DNA of 54,386 bases from JBMOGA01 sp049318625 (GTDB taxonomy: Bacteria > Pseudomonadota > Alphaproteobacteria > Rhizobiales > Hyphomicrobiaceae): positions 1 through 54,386 of the forward strand of contig JBMOGA010000020.1 in NCBI GenBank assembly GCA_049318625.1, read 5' to 3'. Numbering within the stretch: the stretch's first letter is position 1; each line of letters opens with the position of its first letter. The notes beneath the pieces were generated by a model that was given only the letters and a program-made list of their open reading frames with translations, was not told the DNA's origin and searched no databases. Positions 49,430 to 54,386 of this stretch are shown in pieces. The position numbers and the translations under genes are program-made.

Positions 49430-49707
49430 GCGCGCACAACGTTCCGCTGGCGGTTCAGATCGCCGAGATCGAGCGCGAGGTGCGGCTGCGCCGGCGGGTC
49501 TATCCACGGTGGATAGAGATCGGCCGCATGAAGGCCGAAGACGCGGAGCGCCACATTGCGACGCTCGAAGGGGTTCGCGCGACGCTGCAGTGGCTCTTGG
49601 ACCACGAGCAAGTGGTGCGGGGCGCGATCAAGTGGGCTCGCGATCCGATCGGCCGGAACTGGCTCGAGAACTACGACGCGAACAACACAGAGAGGGCAGA
49701 CGCATGA
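49426..49707 (+). CDS. Unknown early protein
   Basis: 93 aa from a GTG at 49426 (GTGA overlap). LAVQIAEIEREVRLRRRVYP RWIEIGRMKAEDAERHIATL and EGVRATLQWLLDHE form a helical hairpin; this layout recurs in alphaproteobacterial phage proteins upstream of ParB-like genes. Unknown role. Confidence 0.65.
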   Translation: MSAHNVPLAVQIAEIEREVRLRRRVYPRWIEIGRMKAEDAERHIATLEGVRATLQWLLDHEQVVRGAIKWARDPIGRNWLENYDANNTERADA

Positions 49708-51521
49708 CGACCGTGAACCAGGTGCCGTTCTCCCAGCTGCAGGCGATCGACGCAATCAACGCCCGGGCGACCACCAAGGACGGCATCGACGAGCTCGCCG
49801 CAAGCATCGCCGCGGTCGGGCTGATCCAGGCGCTCGCCGTGCGCCCATCAGACGGTGGCGGCTACGAGGTCATCGACGGCCGGCGCCGCTACCAGGCGAT
49901 GCAGAAGCTGGTGAAGGCCAAGACGTGGCGGAAGGACCAGCTCGTGCCGGTCCTCATCCGCAACGAGGATGACGCGGCGGCGCTCGAGCTGTCGCTGCTG
50001 GCGAACACCATCCGCTTGCCGATGCACCCGGTCGATCAGCATGAGGTGTTCGCGCGGCTCGCCGATCAAGGGCGCTCCGACGCCGAGATCGCCACCCGCT
50101 TCGGGATCGCCGAGAAGACCGTGCGGCAGCGCCGCGCGCTCGGTCGGCTGGCGCCGGAGATCCTCAAGGCCTGGAAGGCCGATAAGCTCGATGAGAAATC
50201 AGCTCAGGCTTTCACGATCGCCGGGCAGCATGACGTGCAGGTCGCCACATACGATCGGCTGCGCAAGCAGATGCACAACCGGATCACTGATTGGGCGGTG
50301 AAGCGCGAGCTGGCCAACGATCGGCCGCCGGCGCGCTTCGCGTCGGCAGAAATGCTCGAGACGTACTTCGCGCGCGGCGGCACGGTGACCGAGTCGCTGT
50401 TTGACGAGGACCGGCTGATCGATGACGCAGCGCTGCTGCGCACGGTGCAGCGCGAGGCGCTCGACGCCGAGATCGAGAAGCTCAAGGGGCAGGGCTGGTC
50501 GTGGGTCGCCGCGGCCGACGATTTGCCGCGCGAATGGCGGTGGTCGTGGGACCGGGCCGACGACGAGCCGGTCTACACGCCCGAGGAGACGGCGCGGCTC
50601 GAGCAGCTCGAGACCGCCCTCGAAGGCGCCGGTGGCGACGAGGAATTCGAACAGATCGAAAACGAGCAGGCTGCGATCGAGCGGGCCGCCGAGATGCGGG
50701 CCTTCACGCCGGAGAAGAAAGCGCGGTCGGGCTGCGTCGTCGAGATCACCAACACGGGCGAGATCGCCTCGTCGTTCGGCTACATCCGGCCCGAGCACAG
50801 CGCGGCGGACGATCTGCCCGATGCGGAGGACGATGCCCCGGCGGATCCGTTCGACGACCAGGGCGACGATGACGACACGGCCGACGACGAGGCCGAGCCC
50901 GACACCGACGGGCCGAAGATCACGGGCGCGCTGTCGCAGACGCTCAGCGAGGCGAAGACGGTCGCGGCGGCTGAAGCACTGAAAAGCGCGCCGGCCGTGG
51001 CAATCGCCGTGATCGCGGCGGCGCTGATCGCCCGACACGACTCGCCGGCGAGCGTGAGTAACGAAGGGCACGCACTGGTGCGGTTGCCGGAAGGGCGGAC
51101 CTTTGCCGAGCTGCTGCCGAGGCTGCTCGCCGAGGGCGAAGACGTCGGCCGGCAGTTTGCGGCCGCCGTCGCCTCGACACTCGATCTCACCGACGCCAAG
51201 TGGAAGTGGACGAGCCGTGACAATGGCATCGACGCGCTGATGGCGGCGCTGCCCGAGGCGCCGTTCACGGCGGCGGCGCGCGATGCCTTTCTCATCGACG
51301 ACTATTTCAAGCGGGCCAGCAAGGCCGTGGCGATCGCCGCGCTCGAAGAAATGCGGGAGGCCGGCGCCACGGGGCTGGCGCCCGACGACGTGATCGCCGG
51401 CATGAAGAAAGCGGACCTCGCCGACGCGGCCGCGCAGACGGCGCGGGAGACGGGATGGCTGCCGCCCGAGCTGCGGCACCCGGCGTTCGTGCTGGCCCGT
51501 CCCAGCGCGGAGGCGGCGTGA
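49704..51521 (+). CDS. ParB/Spo0J-like protein
   Basis: 605 aa from the ATG at 49704 (ATGA overlap). N-terminal ParB nuclease/CTPase-like domain: GIDELAASIAAVGLIQALAV, YEVIDGRRRYQAMQKL, LSLLANTIRLPMHPVDQHEV; then an HTH (SDAEIATRFGIAEKTVRQRR). The middle is acidic and the C-terminal 150 residues form an extra helical domain. No ParA nearby, so a transcription or DNA-protection role is more likely than partition; the element is integrated. Confidence 0.85.
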   Translation: MTTVNQVPFSQLQAIDAINARATTKDGIDELAASIAAVGLIQALAVRPSDGGGYEVIDGRRRYQAMQKLVKAKTWRKDQLVPVLIRNEDDAAALELSLLANTIRLPMHPVDQHEVFARLADQGRSDAEIATRFGIAEKTVRQRRALGRLAPEILKAWKADKLDEKSAQAFTIAGQHDVQVATYDRLRKQMHNRITDWAVKRELANDRPPARFASAEMLETYFARGGTVTESLFDEDRLIDDAALLRTVQREALDAEIEKLKGQGWSWVAAADDLPREWRWSWDRADDEPVYTPEETARLEQLETALEGAGGDEEFEQIENEQAAIERAAEMRAFTPEKKARSGCVVEITNTGEIASSFGYIRPEHSAADDLPDAEDDAPADPFDDQGDDDDTADDEAEPDTDGPKITGALSQTLSEAKTVAAAEALKSAPAVAIAVIAAALIARHDSPASVSNEGHALVRLPEGRTFAELLPRLLAEGEDVGRQFAAAVASTLDLTDAKWKWTSRDNGIDALMAALPEAPFTAAARDAFLIDDYFKRASKAVAIAALEEMREAGATGLAPDDVIAGMKKADLADAAAQTARETGWLPPELRHPAFVLARPSAEAA

Positions 51522-51994
51522 TGATCGTCTACGAAATCATTAACCCGAGCGACGCCGCGACGTTCCTCGCTCCCGATCGGACCATCGCTCTAGCTGTCCT
51601 CGCATTACTCGGCGAGGGTTGGTACGGCGTCACGCCCCTCGAACGCGACGGGCAGCGGATCCTTGAGGAAGAGGCGAAGCTGATCTTTGTCCCGCCTTTT
51701 ATTGGAAAAGGCGCATACGAATCGTGGTGGCGGAGCGCTGGCTACACGGAAGAACCGATCGAAGTAGCGCTGAAGACGCGCGCCGCGGAACTCGTCGCCG
51801 CGCTACGGTCATGCAGCTACGGCGATCTCGAGGACCGGAAGACCTACGACTCGGCCTGCAACGCCATCACCGATCCGGAGAAGCTGAAGACGTTCAAGAG
51901 CGAGTGGGAAGACCGACGCCGCTCGTCCATGAACCGGATCGTGCAGCGCGCGTGGGCATGGGCAGATCGCATTGAAGAGCGGGAGGCCGCGTGA
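51521..51994 (+). CDS. Unknown early protein
   Basis: 157 aa from the ATG at 51521 (TGATG). MIVYEIINPSDAATFLAPDR, then LALLGEGWYGVTPLERDGQR and EEEAKLIFVPPFIGKG. Helical, charged C-terminus. Beginning resembles small phage proteins of unknown role. Confidence 0.6.
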   Translation: MIVYEIINPSDAATFLAPDRTIALAVLALLGEGWYGVTPLERDGQRILEEEAKLIFVPPFIGKGAYESWWRSAGYTEEPIEVALKTRAAELVAALRSCSYGDLEDRKTYDSACNAITDPEKLKTFKSEWEDRRRSSMNRIVQRAWAWADRIEEREAA

Positions 51995-52383
51995 TGCCCG
52001 CCTCAATCACCAGCTACATCGACGTCGGCATCGATGAGTTTGAGGACGACGAGCTGATAGAAGAGATCCGCCGGCGGGGGCTTGTCGTGTCCCACGTCGC
52101 GCCGGCGGCGGGCGACGACAAGCCGGAGCCGGTCGACGTCCGCAAGGCGGCGATCGACGTGATGGAGGGGCTGCTCGCCAAACAGTATCGGCGCGCGGAT
52201 GCCGCCCTTGAAGCGCTGCTCGCGGCCATACTGCCGCCGCAGCTCGTTGCGGCGGCCGCTGCGATGCGCGAGGGCCGACACAGCGACGCCATCTGCGAGC
52301 TCGATCGCCTGATTGAGCCGTCGCCGGCCGCGACAGCGACGAGCCTGCCGCCGCGAGTGCCAGCCGCGGAGGCGCGCCAGTGA
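51994..52383 (+). CDS. Unknown early protein
   Basis: 129 aa from the ATG at 51994 (TGATG). SYIDVGIDEFEDDELIEEIR RRGLVV is a motif common in small phage proteins; later Ala-rich helices. No function known. Confidence 0.6.
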   Translation: MPASITSYIDVGIDEFEDDELIEEIRRRGLVVSHVAPAAGDDKPEPVDVRKAAIDVMEGLLAKQYRRADAALEALLAAILPPQLVAAAAAMREGRHSDAICELDRLIEPSPAATATSLPPRVPAAEARQ

Positions 52384-52514
52384 CCAGCAATTTCGCCGTC
52401 CTGCTGCTCGCGCTGTCGCCCATCATCCTGTTTGGCCTCGGGCTGGCGATCGTCGCCGGCCTGATCATGTGGGCCGAGTGGACGACCCAGCGCTTCGAGG
52501 ATCCTGAGGAATGA
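52380..52514 (+). CDS. 44-aa single-TM protein
   Basis: GTG start at 52380 (GTGA overlap). One hydrophobic helix (LLLALSPIILFGLGLAIVAG) and an acidic tail (TTQRFEDPEE). Small membrane peptide of unknown role, coupled to the gene before it. Confidence 0.55.
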   Translation: MTSNFAVLLLALSPIILFGLGLAIVAGLIMWAEWTTQRFEDPEE

Positions 52515-52528
52515 CGGCGAGGGAAGGG

Positions 52529-52792
52529 CTAACCGTTCAAAGCGGCGCTGCTGACCGTGGGCGGTTTCTCCCCGCGATCGTATGCATCGCTCGCAATCTG
52601 TTCGATCTTCGCGCGGTTCTGCCGGAAAACGTCCAGGCAGTCGGCCGACGTCGGATTGTATTTCTGCATAGCATCCTGCAGAGCCTCGGCCGTCACCTTG
52701 CATCGCACCATCGAGCCGTCTGGTGCCAGCATGGCAAAGTAGTAGCCGTCGATTTCTTCGATGGCGTCCCGGCCAGATCCGTGAAGCGGCAT
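52529..52792 (-). CDS. DUF1488-like small protein
   Basis: 87 aa from the ATG at 52792. MPLHGSGRDAIEEIDGYYFA then MLAPDGSMVRCKVTAEALQD matches DUF1488 (substrate-facing beta strands followed by VTxEAL). Opposite in orientation to its neighbours, so it must have its own promoter. Unknown function. Confidence 0.6.
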   Translation of the reverse strand: MPLHGSGRDAIEEIDGYYFAMLAPDGSMVRCKVTAEALQDAMQKYNPTSADCLDVFRQNRAKIEQIASDAYDRGEKPPTVSSAALNG

Positions 52793-52830
52793 GCTGCGTG
52801 GTCTCCCTTGCATCCGGGGGGGATATAGGC

Positions 52831-53067
52831 ATGCCGCGCGCTCCGCTCAATCCCGGCCAGTGGCCGCGGCTCATGCGCGCCGAGACCGCCGCCGCATATG
52901 TGGATGAGCGATCCGTCGAGTCTTTCCTGCGGCGCGCCGGCAAGGTCTATCCTCCCGGCCGCAAGGTCAGCGGGCGGGGGCGGGTATGGGCACGAGAGGA
53001 TCTCGACCGGGCGATCGGACTTCTAAACGGGGAGCGGCTGGCGGAAAGCCTCGCCGACGACTTGTGA
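52831..53067 (+). CDS. Excisionase-like HTH protein
   Basis: 78 aa. PRLMRAETAAAYVDERSVES FLRRAGKVYP then SGRGRVWAREDLDRAIG is a MerR/AlpA-type excisionase fold. It overlaps the integrase start (GTGA) and would bind arm sites near attR to direct excision. Confidence 0.75.
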   Translation: MPRAPLNPGQWPRLMRAETAAAYVDERSVESFLRRAGKVYPPGRKVSGRGRVWAREDLDRAIGLLNGERLAESLADDL

Positions 53068-54281
53068 CCAAGCCCGCCGGATGGCCGCGCTACATGGTCG
53101 AAAAGCGCCTCAAGAGCGGCATCGTCGCCTACTATTGGACGCCGACGAAGCGCGACATCGCGGCGGGGTTCAAGCTGCACGCCGAGCCGCTCGGCGGCGA
53201 TTACGGCCCAGCGGTGGCCAGGGCCGGCGAGCTGAACCGCCACCTCGACGCCTGGCGGGCGGGCCGCCTCGATGAGCGCGAACTCGATTCGCAGCCGGGA
53301 CACGGCACTCTCGACTGGCTCGTCGAGCGGTACATGCGCTCCACCGCGTGGCAGAAGGTTTCGGCAAAGTCGCGCAGGCACTACCGCTACATCCTACGGC
53401 TCGTGCTCGACCTCGAGCGAAAGTCGGGCGCACGCGTGGGAGCGGCGCTGCTGACGCAACTCGATGCGGCTGCGGTCGACCGGCTCTACGAGCGAATGAA
53501 GAGCGGGCCACGCGGCGCGCGGCTGCGTGTGCCGACCATGGCCATGATGCGCCTGGCGAAGGCGTGGGACGTCGTTGGCCGGCTGTGTCCGCAGGACGTC
53601 CCGAAACTCAATCCGTTTCGGGGGATGACGCTCGAGCACGGGCAGGGAACCGCGCGCGCCGCGACCCGTGAGGAGGCGTTCGCGCTGCACCAGGCGCTGC
53701 TGCGGGCCGGCGAGCCGCACCTGGCTGCCGTGCCGCTGATTTGTTTCGAATGGCACCAGCGGCCCGAGAACGTGCTGAGCGGATCCTTGACGTGGTCCGA
53801 CTGGCGGCCGGGCAAGCGGCCGGGAGCGGTGCGGATCCTGCACGCCAAGACCGGCGCCGAGGTCTGGCAGCCTCTGTTCGACGGAGATGGCACGGCGCTG
53901 TTCCCCGAACTCACGACATACCTGGACAGGCTGCCGCGTCTCGGGCTGCAGGTTGTGCTGCTGCGCGCGCAGCGGCGCCGGCGGGACGCTTCAGGCCGTC
54001 TGACGATGCCTCCCGCCCTGCCGTTCACGCTCCGCGAGGCTCGGACACGGGTTCGCCGGGCGGCCCGCAAGGCCGGACTGCCGGACTGGCTGACGATGGC
54101 GGCCTGCCGTCACGGAGGCATGACCGAGCTCGGCGACGCTGGCGCCACCGAGGCGGAGGTGATGGCGTCGAGCGGTCACCGAACGCCGGATGCTGCGCGG
54201 CTGTACGTGAAGCGCACCGAGACCCAGCGCCTCAGCGCGGCACGCAAGCGGTTTGCTCTCCGCGAGAACGGAACAGGATAA
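53064..54281 (+). CDS. int: Tyrosine recombinase, phage integrase
   Basis: 405 aa from a GTG at 53064; the frame extends to 52986. N-terminal SAM-like core (GTLDWLVERYMRSTAWQKVS). Catalytic domain: Arg in HQRPENVL, box II ACRHGGMTELGDAG with the RHGG form common in alphaproteobacterial phages, His in SSGHRTPDA and nucleophile Tyr in RLYVKRT. It recombines the 48-bp tRNA-Pro core. Lies 50 bp from attR with arm-type repeats between. Confidence 0.92.
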   Translation: MTKPAGWPRYMVEKRLKSGIVAYYWTPTKRDIAAGFKLHAEPLGGDYGPAVARAGELNRHLDAWRAGRLDERELDSQPGHGTLDWLVERYMRSTAWQKVSAKSRRHYRYILRLVLDLERKSGARVGAALLTQLDAAAVDRLYERMKSGPRGARLRVPTMAMMRLAKAWDVVGRLCPQDVPKLNPFRGMTLEHGQGTARAATREEAFALHQALLRAGEPHLAAVPLICFEWHQRPENVLSGSLTWSDWRPGKRPGAVRILHAKTGAEVWQPLFDGDGTALFPELTTYLDRLPRLGLQVVLLRAQRRRRDASGRLTMPPALPFTLREARTRVRRAARKAGLPDWLTMAACRHGGMTELGDAGATEAEVMASSGHRTPDAARLYVKRTETQRLSAARKRFALRENGTG

Positions 54282-54284
54282 GGA

Positions 54285-54330
54285 GTCGGAATGAGCCGGG
54301 CATCCGAGTGTCGGAATGGACCAGCTAAGT
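54285..54330. promoter_or_regulatory. Right-end integrase arm-type sites
   Basis: GTCGGAATG occurs twice (54285-54293 and 54310-54318), 25 bases apart; the second, extended to GTCGGAATGGACC, is the inverse (12 of 13) of the left-end copy at 79-91. AGCTAAGT at 54323-54330 is the exact inverse of 61-68. These fill the gap between integrase stop and attR. Confidence 0.65.
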
Positions 54331-54331
54331 G

Positions 54332-54379
54332 TTGGTCGGAGCGGCGAGATTCGAACTCGCGACCCCTTGCTCCCGAAGC
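54332..54379. repeat. attR: attR core: 48-bp direct repeat within tRNA-Pro
   Basis: Identical to 8-55. It lies in the 3' half of the tRNA, so integration restores the gene with the phage-borne copy. The next bases (AAGTGCG, minus-strand CGCACTT) continue the tRNA anticodon stem, which differs at the left end. Confidence 0.93.
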
Positions 54380-54386
54380 AAGTGCG
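54333..54386 (-). tRNA. tRNA-Pro(CGG), 3' part; 5' end beyond the window
   Basis: Minus-strand reading: anticodon arm CTTGC-TTCGGGA-GCAAG (anticodon CGG), T arm GCGAG-TTCGAAT-CTCGC and an encoded 3' CCA. The D arm and 5' acceptor strand lie beyond base 54386. The gene is the integration target of the prophage and should remain functional. Confidence 0.85.

Larger units (their letters stand above)
8..54379. mobile_element. Complete temperate myovirus prophage
   Basis: A 48-bp perfect direct repeat bounds a full set of phage modules: integrase and excisionase, CI/Cro immunity, replication, packaging, head, contractile tail and lysis. The head genes are of lambda type (gpA, gpW, gpB, gpC, gpD, gpE families) and the tail genes of Mu type (Gp37 to Gp48). 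The element is about 54.3 kb and uses a tRNA-Pro gene as attachment site. All major virion and replication genes look open, so it may be inducible; the one doubt is a frame break near the start of the tail chaperone gene (about 18,190). Orientation: integrase at the right, late operon running leftwards. Confidence 0.95.

Noticed and set aside
49704..51521. Plasmid-like partition system
   Set aside because: ParB-like protein lacks an adjacent ParA or obvious parS array, and the element has integrase and att sites.
8..54379. Mu-like transposable phage
   Set aside because: Only the tail genes are Mu-like; no transposase A/B, no Mu end repeats, and integration is site-specific in a tRNA.

Overview
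The window is one essentially complete temperate phage genome (prophage) integrated in a GC-rich bacterial chromosome, with almost no host DNA. The two ends carry a perfect 48-bp repeat (8-55 and 54332-54379) that is the 3' part of a tRNA-Pro gene (anticodon CGG, minus strand). The right copy is continuous with the tRNA body that runs out of the window; the left copy is an orphan tRNA tail. The host looks like an alphaproteobacterium, probably Hyphomicrobiales. This rests on high GC, the RHGG-type integrase, a GapR-like (DUF2312) protein and several small proteins of types I associate with that group. The genus cannot be named from the sequence.

Layout from left to right. (1) Left end, 56-3,536: integrase arm sites, a perfect 26-bp palindrome, then an apparent cargo block of a DEAH-box helicase translationally coupled to a secreted Cys-containing protein, and a small secreted protein facing the other way. 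(2) Late operon, minus strand, read from about 35.0 kb down to 3.7 kb and closed by a strong terminator at 3593-3638. It runs: Cys-rich small protein, GPZ-like protein, candidate cos region, terminase small subunit, an unusual Ala-rich protein, terminase large subunit, gpW, a large repeat protein, portal, S49 protease/scaffold, decoration protein, gpE-type major capsid, and joining proteins. After these comes a contractile Mu-type tail (Gp37, DUF2635, sheath L, tube M, chaperones with a -1 frameshift site, tape measure, N, P, Gp45, Gp46, Gp47, Gp48), then fibres, amidase, overlapping Rz/Rz1 and holin-like genes. The particle is therefore a myovirus with a lambda-type head and a Mu-type tail. 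(3) A regulatory and cargo island at 35.1-36.7 kb: a two-TM protein, a ribbon-helix-helix regulator with palindromic operators, and a divergent membrane protein. (4) Early/replication operon, minus strand, 47.4 kb down to 36.7 kb: Cro-like regulator, small proteins, a replication initiator whose gene contains 12-bp iterons followed by an AT-rich stretch (a lambda-like ori layout), DUF3310, DnaA-domain protein, HTH proteins, adenine methyltransferase, PD-(D/E)XK nuclease, SNF2-type helicase, GapR-like protein and MazG-like enzyme. (5) Immunity region, 47.1-48.5 kb: CI-like S24 repressor divergent from the Cro-like gene, with near-identical operators in the two early promoters. (6) Second early operon, plus strand, 48.6-54.3 kb: RMF-like protein, small HTH proteins, a ParB-like protein, small membrane protein, excisionase and tyrosine integrase next to attR.

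Genes within operons mostly overlap by ATGA, GTGA or TGATG, so translational coupling is the rule; many start choices use this together with Shine-Dalgarno matches. I see no transposase, CRISPR array or complete RNA gene inside the element. The only clear coding anomaly in an essential gene is an apparent frame break near the start of the tail assembly chaperone gene.
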